A stretch of 64,000 bases of DNA from Podaxis mareebaensis (Eukaryota > Basidiomycota > Agaricomycetes > Agaricales > Agaricaceae). The notes under the pieces are model-generated. The model searched no databases. It saw only the letters and a program-made list of their open reading frames with translations, and was not told the DNA's origin. This document shows positions 10,033-21,417 of this stretch, in pieces. Where the stretch lies: assembly GCA_018524725.1 (NCBI GenBank), contig JAEUWP010000178.1:1-64000 (forward strand), in the 5' to 3' direction. How positions within the stretch are numbered: position 1 is the stretch's first letter; every line of letters begins with the position of its first letter. The position numbers and the translations under genes were made by a program.

Positions 10033-11524
10033 TCACGAAGGATCATGCATTCTGTTTGATCCTTGAGGGTAATTAAAGTCGCCAAAATGTAGTCCGAGAT
10101 CAGAATCTCTGGGAGACGACAGCGTGCTAGAAGTCTTTTCGGGTTCTTGTCTGAATAAGCAGGGAAACCACACACGCAGCACGTCCTATATCGAAAGCCG
10201 ATGAGGAACCAAGAGCACTGCATGCCGACAGTTTATGCATACCTGTTGCGTGCCAAATACAAGAAACACAACCGTGCCAACTGATAAGAGTTTACGGATG
10301 AATTGAGGAGCTTTTCGAAATAGCACTCATCCCACCTGTTGAAATATAAATCTGTGGTAGAAGGCTTTTGGGGCGAACTATGGTAACGAGTTCAAGACTT
10401 TACGCGGACTCAATCAGCTATGATTGGGAAACGCGAATAATTATGCTTACATTGTACCGAAGGCCACATATACACCAAGTGCGGAGACACGCATAGCACA
10501 TCGTCTTATTGAACGTAATTGTATGTTGGCTTCCGGGGTAGAAAGACGGCGGATGCCAGAGTAGTTGCAATATGACTTATATAGCAGGAGAAGCTGGATT
10601 ATCGAGACGCATCCGGCACCGAAGGTAACGAATACCGTTCGAGCCAATATTCTGTTGGGGGGGGGGGGGTTAGCATTAGCGCGCCCTGGAGTGATAGGGA
10701 GGGACACAGACAACGGGCGAAAGTGAAGACCGCAATAAAATAACGAGTCTTGGCGAAGAACAAGGTCCGGGCGACTCAGAGCTATCTAATTTTACGGTTC
10801 GCTCAGAAAGCATGATGGAGGCTGACCCTTGATGAAACTTACCGCGAGGGCAGCGACAGAGAATGTTATGTGGCAGAAATAAGGTCCAACAAACATCTAT
10901 TTCACGTCAAATTCCTAAGGTTTGAGAGGTGAACGGCGCTCACAATCCTTGACGTGATGGTCCCAAGCTCTGACTGGTGGCTTTGCCCTTGAATGCTTCG
11001 GTATACGTAATAAAAGAAGGCGAAAGCTGTAGCCGCCCACCTGTTTCACAGTCGTGAACATGGGGCGGGTAATGGTATCGAAAAAGAGTCATACATCGGT
11101 GGAGTGCCAAATAAAAGCGATGCTTGTGCAATGCAAAGTCCCTTGGGGGGCTCCTGGACTCCGTACTGGTGAGTATAAAACCTATGGAAGAAATCAGGAA
11201 CAGAAGACAAAAGCAGTTTGTGTGGGTGCGTACAACAAGAGTGAAAATATTCCAGAGAGGATCCAAGTTAAGCACACATTAATAAACGTTGCATGTCGTT
11301 CGAGTTGGTTGGAGATAAGGATCGTCAAAAGAAGGATGGGGAGGAGGACATTATTGGAAATTAAATTGAAGCAAACCCATACATTGAGGAGGACGGGTGC
11401 CGAAGCACCTAGAGTAGCCACATTGATATCTCCTCCTAACACCGAGGCTTAGTCTTAATAGGCCATGAAGCGTAAGCCAGCGCGTACTTGGATGAGCTAC
11501 TAGCGATTGTGAAATTTGGTCCAT
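10033..11524 (-). CDS. Seven-transmembrane receptor-like protein, copy A
   Basis: Multi-exon gene. Start ATG at 11524 (MDQISQSLVAHP), then an intron (GTACGCGC...GTTAG) into the first membrane exon. Membrane segments in order: NNVLLPILLLTILIS; FINVCLTWILSGIFSLL; LCIAQASLLFG...PPM joined by an intron to WAATAFAFFYYVYRS; MFVGPYFCHITF; then LSRPDLVLRQ and LFYCGLHF; ILARTVFVTFGAGCVSIIQ; VVFLVFGTQQ joined to DVLRVWFPC. The cytoplasmic tail is short and ends RMHDPS. About seven hydrophobic segments and an external start fit a GPCR-like topology. Agaricomycetes carry large families of such uncharacterised membrane proteins; no ligand is known to me. It is a tandem paralogue of the gene at 12381-14000, with the same exon layout. 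One acceptor has a run of 13 C as its pyrimidine tract (near 10657). Some exon borders are approximate. Confidence 0.75.
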
Positions 11525-12380
11525 AGTTTGAAGGGAGAAGATTCCTCGCAGGTGTGTGTTGGATACGAAGGATAGTGGTGCAAAGTGAATTTGGTTCCGA
11601 GATGGTCTTTAAGTGTGGATAGATGCCGCCCCTGGGATTTCCTCTTGAGCAACAATCCGGAGAGACAAATGGCCCAGACCAGGAAGCAAAAAGCAGAAAA
11701 AATTGTTCAAGGACAACCGCCGCGCGTGTGGGGTCCAAGTCCTCTCGGTTATTATTTCGACTACTTCGTTCAGATAGAGGTCGGGTGGGGGTGAAGTCAA
11801 TTCAGGAGACGGGGGGAAGGCCCTGCGTGGGTACAAGAGCGTGCATTAATCGGTTATTAGTAGCTGCAACAAGTGAAAGTTGTGATATTTTTGGAGCCTA
11901 ACTTCGCGGAGATGTCGCGAGACCAGACGTGATATCACTGTATGTGTCAGGGTCGTTCCCAAAGCCATCCGGCTGGACCTTGGTAAATCCTTTGCCTGTT
12001 CAATTACCATTGGCGCTTCGGCCCATTGGTTGAGCTCCATCTGCGCACCAATATATCTGGCGGCGTAAAAAGTATCATGGGACACCACCAGGCGGCAGAA
12101 TTCTGTACTGTACCTGGTCCCTCGTATCTTCTTGATTCCCGCATTGGCGGACAACAATACCCTTGTACACACCGCACCCAAAAGCAGAAGACTACGGCCC
12201 TGCGTCCCCCAGTAACCACCCACCCACTTTGGCATAGGTATGGCTTCAGTTGCTTTGCACTCACTGCGTCTTTCTCAACGAACTTGACGAGGTGTGGACG
12301 CTGAAGACACTCAGGAGCACTACCGCGCGGGATCTAGAGCGAATGATTCCTGATGCCAAAATAATGTTGCTAAATCAAGT
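11525..12380. other. Intergenic between the two 7TM genes
   Basis: This serves as promoter of copy A and 3' flank of copy B. A minus-strand open stretch at 11846-12235 has no recognisable domain, intron structure or partner and is not called as a gene. The 5' flanks of the two 7TM genes share short blocks, showing that the duplicated unit included upstream DNA. Confidence 0.4.
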
Positions 12381-14000
12381 CTATACCGAATGATGTGCGT
12401 ATTGGAACGATTCTTGACCTGTCCAAGCAGGTGGTGGAAATGTAGGAAAAAGATCATCAAGGGTGAATGATGGGTTTTCAGAAGGCAGCCGAGGGTGGTG
12501 CATTCTGCTTGGTGCTTGGCAGTTGCCAGCGCGGCTAAGCTGTAGTCCAAATTGGGAATCTTGGGATGGAGGCACCAGTGCAGGACTTCTATATGGTCGA
12601 CAACGAACTCTTCTTGGTCCTCTGCGTCCGAAGGCACATGGAAGCCATACGCGCAAAACAGCCTCCACAAGAGTTATGATTCGCGTCGGGGACATATGTT
12701 AATAACATGCGTACCTCCCGGGTACCAAATATAAGGAATACGACCATTCCAGCTATATGGATTTAGTTGATTCAGCAAGCACGAAGAGCGAGATTACCGA
12801 GTAATCAAAGCCCTACCTGTGGCCATGTACATTTGCGACATAATGCTTTTCGGGTTCACCATCGCAATGAGCTCAATGCTTTACCGTAGTCTGATCAACA
12901 TCAGTGGAGAAACATGGAAATATATACTTACATTGCCCCGAAGCTCACGTATATCCCAAAGACAAAGATACGTAGGATACAAGGCCTCGCAGAACGAAGT
13001 GATTCGGCCTGGCGTTCTGTCGGAGGGAGCTGACGGATGCTAGAATAGATGAGGTATGTTTTGTGCAAGAGAAGGACCTCGATTATGAAGATGCACAAGA
13101 CACAGACTGAGACAAACACCAGTCGAGCCAATATCCTGTATTGTAACTGGGTTAGATATCGTCTCAAAGGGATAGATAGGACCATACAGTGGATGGAAAT
13201 CAAGACTGCAATGGAAGAACGGGGCCTGACGAAGCACGAGATTCGGATGTCGTAGACACATCTGTGGTTAGAGTTGTCTGAAGGCTGTCACCGAATTTCG
13301 GTAGATGGAACGTACAACAAGAGAAACGGCGGAGAATGATATCTGGCAGAAATGCGGCCCACCAAGCATCTGTACTGCACGTTAAGGTGCCGAGCCTATA
13401 GCACGATTGACTCGACTTACCAGCCAAGAAGTGGCGGCGCCAAACTCCACTTCACGAGTTTGCCCCTGGAAACTCCGATATACATAGTAAAATAGAGCGA
13501 GAACAGCGGTTCCCCACCTAATCCCGAGGTTAGCCCCAGTCGGGGTATTATGACTAAGAAGACCCGCACATCGGTGCTATACCAAACAACAACGAGGACT
13601 GTGCAATGCACAGCGCTCTGGATGGTTCCGGCTCTCGATCTTGATGACTATAAAATCTGTGGATGAATTCAGTGTAAGTCGAGACAATTGTCAAAGAACA
13701 ACGCACAGCAGAAGTGAGAAGATACCCCAGAATATCCAGGTCAAACAAAGGTTGATGAACGTCGGGTGCCGCCGAAGCTGGTTGGAAATAAGGATCGTGA
13801 AAACGAGAATTGGGAGGAGTATATTATTGCCAGTCAAATTGAAGTAAGTCCATATATTGAGTACTTGGGCTGAATCGCCGATGTACTGCTCATAAACTAT
13901 TTTTCCTGGAGTGAGTTTCGTTGTTCCGAATACGAGGAATAATCTATACAGCGGACGTACGCTGATGAGCTGCGAGAGGCAATGTCGGAATTTGATCCAT
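12381..14000 (-). CDS. Seven-transmembrane receptor-like protein, copy B
   Basis: Start ATG at 14000 (MDQIPTLPLAAHQ), intron GTACGTCC...CTCCAG, then RKIVYEQYIGDSAQVLNIW. Segments: NNILLPILVFTILISNQL; FINLCLTWIFWGIFSLLL; after an intron PEPSRALCIAQSSLLFGIAP; intron; MWGTAVLALFYYVYRSFQGQ; MLGGPHFCQISFSAVSLV; after an intron MCLRHPNLVLRQAPFFHCS; ILARLVFVSVCVLCIFIIEV; then VLRVWLPCAFGRR. The C-terminal tail is longer than in copy A (ends FQYAHHSV) and Pro/Ser-rich. Every intron position I could place matches copy A, so the pair arose by tandem duplication and both reading frames remain open across splices. Membrane receptor or transporter-like role is inferred from topology only. Confidence 0.75.
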
Positions 14001-14554
14001 GAAGAAATGGAAAACAGCGCAAATGTATGGCGGGATTCAGACAAAGACACAAACGGAGAGCAACCGTGTAAGGACCGGCCGAGAGTAACTTCAAAGGAAC
14101 GAAAGCCAGTTCCAGACTGACAAGGAGACGACTGCCGCTAAGCAGAAGCAAAAATCCAAGCCAAGGAACGACGAGAGAAAATGGGGGAGAAAGGCAACCT
14201 CTGGGTTCGACATGAGTTCTGAACCCGAGGTTTTATCCCAGCCGTGTTGCCCGAGTTGAAAGGCCACTGTAGTAATGATTGAGGTGAATCAGCGAACAAA
14301 GTGTCTGTAGAAAGCAGTTGAGGAGAGGAACTGAGGCAGTACATGGGCAGTGGTGTGCGCATCTATTGGGCAAAAATACTCAAGATGGTACAGCAAGTGG
14401 AAGAAGTGGTATTTTTGGAACAGGTTACAGCAAGCGGTGATGAGCACGTGAACCAATGATAAATTGTGGCAGGAATGACCTCAATGGAGGCGACAACATA
14501 CACTTGCAGGGTCCTCCTCGAGCGTAATCTCTTGCCTTCATCTCACTGTCCTCA
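14001..14554. other. Intergenic, divergent promoter region
   Basis: Lies between the minus-strand 7TM copy B and the plus-strand ORF at 14555. No gene or RNA recognised. Confidence 0.4.
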
Positions 14555-15529
14555 ATGGCTGCGTACTACCACGCGCCTCGTCGCTATGCGCCCTCCACAG
14601 AACCGTCCTCCCACGTGCAGCAGCACCCGCTTCACCGACGGTCCTCTCTCCATTTGGCCGATTCACCGACATACATCTTCCCCAACCCGTCGTCCGCGCC
14701 TCCAAGTCCGACCCAAACCCCCATCCTTTCTGAGTCTAGTGACGTCTCCCCCTCGGTCGTTTCTATCTCTGATTTCGGTTCGAGAGACAGCGACACATTC
14801 TCTTCGCCAGGCCATTCACCGTGGATCGATGCAGCCCTGAGACAATCCCACAACTCTCCTCAGCCCCCCTTGAATTATCGGATAGATAATCAGGGGCTGA
14901 GTCGGTATCTCATTGATTCACTTCCTCCAGATCCCGTACCACTAGATGAGGATGTAAAGGTTCTTGGCAACATTCACAGGGGAGCATCAAATAGACAAGC
15001 TTCATATATTCCCATTTCCAGCATCGATCCGCAGACCATCGAGACAAAATTTCGCCACCCCCTGGCGCGAATTCCGACAGATCCAGCGTTGCTCCCTCGA
15101 CATGACCAAGTGCAGCTATCTCGGGTACCGATGTGTCACCCTCTCCCTCGCTTATCCATCCCCTTCCTCTCCCTCTTCTCCTCCCTACTCGGCATAGACG
15201 ACTCGACGAAGGACCTCCTTACTCTGCCGACCTCGTCGGCATCTGCTTTATTTCCCACGGGGATGCACCCACCCACGGGTACTTGGGAAGAAACAGAAGT
15301 GCCCCAAGCAGCCCACGGCGCCGAAAAGCTATTTTCAGTCATCACTGCCGAAAACGGCTACCAAAGTGTGCATCAGGGGATGCTATCCTTAAATGCACTT
15401 CCTGTTGGCGAGTTGATCCCGATACCACTGTCAGATTTGTGGGGCATGGTCGCCGAACTTGTGTCGAATGGGCGCAAGGTGTTGCTTGGCCTAACTAGTC
15501 TGGCTCATGAAATGTCAGATGTGGCATAA
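14555..15529 (+). CDS. Uncharacterised Ser/Pro-rich protein, apparently intronless
   Basis: An uninterrupted 324-codon frame from ATG at 14555 to TAA at 15527-15529. The first third is rich in Ser, Pro and His (low complexity, probably disordered). The middle contains a hydrophobic stretch near residue 200 (IPFLSLFSSLLG). The last 70 residues look most protein-like (LWGMVAELVSNGRKVLLG). No domain is recognised and no membrane topology is certain. Long frames also stay open on the other plus frames here, so part of the length may be chance or a small intron may be hidden. Called as a probable gene because of length and codon continuity. Confidence 0.5.
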   Translation: MAAYYHAPRRYAPSTEPSSHVQQHPLHRRSSLHLADSPTYIFPNPSSAPPSPTQTPILSESSDVSPSVVSISDFGSRDSDTFSSPGHSPWIDAALRQSHNSPQPPLNYRIDNQGLSRYLIDSLPPDPVPLDEDVKVLGNIHRGASNRQASYIPISSIDPQTIETKFRHPLARIPTDPALLPRHDQVQLSRVPMCHPLPRLSIPFLSLFSSLLGIDDSTKDLLTLPTSSASALFPTGMHPPTGTWEETEVPQAAHGAEKLFSVITAENGYQSVHQGMLSLNALPVGELIPIPLSDLWGMVAELVSNGRKVLLGLTSLAHEMSDVA

Positions 15530-16286
15530 AAAAAGTCTTAACTACAGCTTTCCTCCTCTCACTCCAGACCCCCGGATACATACACACTTAAATCGTTCTA
15601 GGCTAGATACTTACCGCTAATTATTTCCCCCTCTCTGATGATATCTTAATTAAGCTCTTAGATTGCTATTCACCTCCGCTATAATTTAGAGTAGTATTAG
15701 GACGCATGTAGAGTGTCGCTCATGCAGTGTATCCGAATCGAGCCTTCCATTACTGCCAAGCGTCGGATTCTATGGCTCTCCGAGAGTCGTAGTTGGTGCG
15801 TCTGCTGAACATCCATGGACGACGAACCTACTCAAAGTTAGCTGAGACGACATCGTGGAAGGTGCCGGAGCTCGGGCTCGTATTCCGTTCCGCCGGGGTC
15901 ACGAGGGAGGATTTGAACTGGGTATTACTCGTCGAGTGTTTCTGTGCGCGGGACGCTATCACCCCCGGCCTAGGCCGTCTTTGTGGGGGACTCCTAACGA
16001 TGCGGAACTGACAACGTGCCTCACGAAAATCAGAAGCACGATGGGAAGAGCAATCCGGCGAACAGCGATACTACTCAGTTTCATCGTCCAATAGATCTGT
16101 GGAGCTGCTGGATGGTGCTGGCCGGCGATTCGAACCTTACCCCGACATCACTATCTTCATCATCAATTTCCGAAGTTCATGACTATGCTACATGAAATTT
16201 TGATTCTTCAAATCATTTACAGCACAACCCTGCATTTATCAACGCGATACCACAAAGTCGATGTGAGTCTCCTCGACGAGCAAAGC
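15530..16286. other. Intergenic between convergent genes
   Basis: 3' flanks of the ORF at 14555-15529 and of THI4. No gene is supported; a tRNA-like GGTTCGAATC on the minus strand near 16125 does not sit in a cloverleaf. Confidence 0.4.
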
Positions 16287-17494
<1,208 letters not shown>

Positions 17495-19782
17495 AGTTAA
17501 TTATTAACACTTGGGGGAAGGAAGAAGGCAACGAATTTGAGAAAAGGCTGGGGATGAGAGCCTGGCAACCCTCGTTGGTCATCCAGAAGCTCTCTTCTTA
17601 TATCCACCAAATCCTCTCGGACGTTATTGGGGGATAAGATGAGATAAGACAAGGCTCCTGGGATTGATGCAATCCATGATCCATGGTGTTCACAGGTGAT
17701 CAAGAAGAATGCACGAAGCTCCCCGTTTCGGTACCTTCGAGAAAGCGGGCCTTCCACTTGGAACTTCTTCCATTCGTGTATGGCCACGGCCCGTGGATTT
17801 GACTGGTGGATCGAGGGGATTTAACAATACATATAGCCACGCCATGGAGTACTTCGAACCTGGCTATCGATGGCCTCAGGTTGAACCCCAGCGACTTGAC
17901 AATCAATGCATGTCTGGAGCAGACAAGAAGCACGGCATCCGTTGACAAAAGCGGTCCGCACCTTTGAAAACACCAAATCATGACACGACGTTCTCATGCT
18001 CGATAATCTAAGCTTCGAAGAACGTGATCCTCTCCAAGGATTATTTATATTGTTCCAAGTACGGCATGCCTGTTGTGGTTGAAGGTAGGGCCGTTGGTGT
18101 TTAATAGTGGATCCCAGGCCCCAGGACGAGCGGGGCGGTAGCGATTTGATGTGCGTAGGAAGAAGTTCGTCGAAGATCAGGAACAAAAATCAGTAAAGTT
18201 CCTTCGACCAGGAAAAGAATTTCCCTCGACGCGTTCGGCGAACGAATAACCTGTCCACGCCAAGGAATAAAGCCTAAGTTTGGACAGGGGTTATCCAGCC
18301 ACCCATGATAGTAACAGCGCGAAAACACCATCACTAGGAACAACGGCTATGTACGCGGACCCAAAAGGGGTTCTGTGAGCAGGTCGAATGGGGTTGCGCT
18401 TGCTTAGGCCGACGGCGAAATCAAGTCGAATTGTATGTGAATCGTGAATCTTGGGCTCAAAGGGAGCAAGAGGGTTTCGGAACGGGGCTCGGCGGTAGTA
18501 TAATGAATATATGAGCGGATTTGCTGAGCGGCGCGTTAACATCCTGTCATCCTCTGCTGATCGTTGACGGGTTCGGGTCTTTCGTAGGTCCATCCCGGTC
18601 CCAACCATGAAGTATGTCGATGGCGGGTCATGAGCTGGGATCGGCGAACACGTGCTTCCTTTGTCCAACCTGTTCCCATCCTGCTCTGTGTGACGCATTG
18701 TAAGTTTGACATGCCAGCGGGGCATGACGACGTTGTGTGGGGTAGTTCCGATGGGACTGGTAAAATTAATTCAGTGCTGATAGTCGAAGCGCAATTGGAC
18801 GTACCCGGTAGTCGGTGGCGAGGCGGACACTCGTTAAGATACTTGGGGTCCCATCAATAATGAATGGCACTCTGATCGCATTGACCAGTCTTATTGGCTT
18901 TAAGATTGGAAAAACTTTTTCCAGCTACTTGGATGTGCCCGAGGTCGAGCTATACTGGACAGGTGCAGGGTTCAGACGTTCAACGTTCGACGTCTGAGCG
19001 CACTTACGCCGCGTCCCATTAGACGAGACACCACGTCAGGATAACGCGGATTGGGTGCCTTGAATGCTACAATAACTTCAGCGATATGGCTTGGAATTTA
19101 GGGACGTCTGAAGAGTGCGCTCGCTACGCAGCGGCAATAGGGGCGGGTGTATTCCACCCGGAGAAACACGAAGGTCATGTACGTGCCGAGCGTAGGTCAA
19201 GAGATCAGTTGGCCAGTGGCCTGTGTCGGCGTGGCGGAGAAGATGATAGCAGCGGTAACAGAGTGGTGCATCGCATAAGCGAATGTATCATTGACTTGGG
19301 AGCATCATACTCTCTCGTAATTGAAACCTGGGTTATTATGAGAACATGGAAGGCTAGAAAGAGGCTGGACGGAAAAATATCCGTTATGAGCGCATTGGTA
19401 TTGGGCACCTCACGCAAGTCCGAAGACGCAGTGATTGCGAGAAGGAGACCATGTGTAATTTCTCAAGAGCCATTTAATCCGTGACTTGTCGCTTTGTGCA
19501 TGATCCAAATCATCATTTCTCCCTGCGTCCTAGCTTCTCGCTCTAACCTCAGACGGCCACCGAGTGCGCCGATTCATACCAATCCAACTCTGAACTGGTA
19601 AGGATTGATGTTTCCGGCTATATTCGGCTCTTCGAGATGATCGCTGATTCGGGCGAAAGCTAAAGAACGACACTAGGCGCTGCCCTCCATAACCCCCGGC
19701 AGTTTCGCGGACCGTCACAAGGCCAAAGTGCTCCTTTCACCGCGACCACCGCCATCCTTATAACGCCACACGACAGTTGAGC
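17495..19782. other. Long intergenic region between THI4 and chorismate mutase
   Basis: 2.3 kb separating two divergent genes. Open stretches (for example minus 18291-18725 and plus 19086-19484) have no domain, no consistent splice structure and no partner. It holds the promoters of both genes; no RNA gene recognised. Confidence 0.45.
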
Positions 19783-20923
19783 ATGTCCCAGAACTTTATG
19801 ACCGGCGATCCACTCTCGCTTGACCGTATACGCGCTGTGCTCACTCGGTTGGAAGACACCATTATCTTCTCCCTCATTGAACGAGCACAATTTGCACATA
19901 ATCCGCGGATATACCAACGAAGTGCATTCAAAGAGCTGGAGGAACTGGGTTTCTCCGGCAGTTGGCTGGAATGGTTCTTGAAGGAGACGGAAAGTTTTCA
20001 TGGCAAGTGCTTCTCTCGATATGAACGCCGGGGTTTGGGTTCTGATCGAGTCATCTCTTTCAGCTAAGGCACGCAGATACACGAGGTGGGTGGACTGCCT
20101 CTTTGGTTATTTGCATTTTGGGTGCTAAACGAACGTCCGTGCAGCCCAGACGAGTATCCGTTCACTCCCGTCTCCGAGCTGCCCAAACCGGTCCTCCCAC
20201 CCCTTTGCTTCCCCGAAATTTTATACCCCAACAAAATCAATGCAAATCCCTCTATTCTTTCCTTCTATACCCGTGCTATCGTCCCTAGAATTACTCGCAG
20301 AGCGACATTAGCTCTCGCAGCCAAGAAACGACAGATGGGCATCGTCGGTGACGATGAGTTCGAGGACGATGGTAACTACGGCAGTGCCGCCACAATAGAC
20401 GTCGAAGTTCTGCAAGCAATCAGCAAGCGTGTACACTACGGCGAGTTCGTTTCTGTTCTTTCCATTGTCGTCGGTGTTGACAACATCTGCAGGCAAGTTT
20501 GTATCAGAGTCGAAGTTCATTCAAGACCCAGCGGCCTTCATTCCACACATTCAGTCTCGCGACCGTGAGGCATTGGAAGCCCTAATTACCAAGCCCGAGG
20601 TTGAGATGAGGCTCCTCGGGCGGCTGCACAAAAAAGTCGAAACCTACTCTCAGGATATCGCCGCGGAGGGCGATTCGGCGCCCAAGACAAATGGTGTCAA
20701 TGGTTTCAGAAAATTGAATGGAGGGAAAATTGACATCGATGGAGTCTTGGATCTCTACGAGAGCTACATCATCCCGTTGACGAAGGAAGTTGAGGTGGGT
20801 ACGGCCGGTTCTCTGCCTTGATTCAGGTCTAAGTATGTGTTTTGCAAGGTTGACTATCTTCTCCACCGTTTGGACGGTATGGACGAGGAGATGATAGAAA
20901 GACTAAGAAAGAAGGACTTCTGA
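19783..20923 (+). CDS. ARO7: Chorismate mutase (AroQ, fungal allosteric type)
   Basis: Converts chorismate to prephenate, the branch toward phenylalanine and tyrosine. ATG at 19783 (MSQNFMTGD). Exon 1: [20 protein letters not shown] and [13 protein letters not shown] 22-nt micro-exon (20064-20085) encodes KARRYT and is preceded by a GC-AG intron (20003-20063). Exon 3 from 20145: [20 protein letters not shown] and [15 protein letters not shown] second GC-AG intron (20441-20492) leads to [11 protein letters not shown], then [20 protein letters not shown]. The last intron (20795-20848) leads to [10 protein letters not shown]. Stop at 20921-20923. The all-helical fungal enzyme is about 260 residues, activated by Trp and inhibited by Tyr. 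The loop [19 protein letters not shown] is in the usual variable region. Cytosolic. Confidence 0.93.
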
Positions 20924-21417
20924 GGTGGTTGCCTTCTTGGATTCGTTGCTTATATTAGTTTAATCAGGTCTCGACCTCTGGACTTGTTCTGTTTGTAGAT
21001 CAGACCGTGAAATTGTACTTGTATTCAGCACAAGAAAACCGCCTAGGCATGAGGAACGGAAAATATACTAAGGAAAGTGTATTCCTCACGGAGGAGAGTG
21101 GAGGATAGAGACAGTTAGATCCGGAAGTTCCCATAAAAGTATGTAACGAATGGCATGGTTAGTAGAATATTTTACGGTGAAAAGCGAGGGAGGAAGAGGT
21201 ATGGGAGGTATAAGGGAGACAAGTGCACAATATACAAGAGGTCACCGGGTATGGGGAATAGTAAATAGCCAGAAGGTAAAAAAAAGAGACCAAGGAATAA
21301 TGTTAGATCAACAAAGAACAAAAGAGATTGAAGGGAAGTATATGCGCAGGTTGTTGGTTGTATCAGATTCCTAGATCTGCAGAGGAATTTCAAACTAGCA
21401 CGAAGAAGGGGATAAGC
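20924..21417. other. Intergenic between convergent genes
   Basis: 3' regions of chorismate mutase and septin 1. A- and G-rich on the plus strand; no gene seen. Confidence 0.4.

Noticed and set aside
11846..12235. Minus-strand open frame between the 7TM genes
   Set aside because: No domain, no matching segment next to the other 7TM copy, and no splice structure. It could be a relic but cannot be supported.
16100..16150. tRNA-like T-loop (GGTTCGAATC on the minus strand)
   Set aside because: The flanking bases do not form a T stem, acceptor stem or anticodon arm.
17495..18300. TPP riboswitch in the THI4 5' region
   Set aside because: A CCTGATC and an AACCTGA occur on the minus strand, but the required CTGAGA and CTGGnTAATnCCAG elements are not in register.
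18291..18725. 144-codon minus-strand frame upstream of THI4
   Set aside because: Basic, low-motif composition without recognisable domain, intron or paralogue; likely chance.
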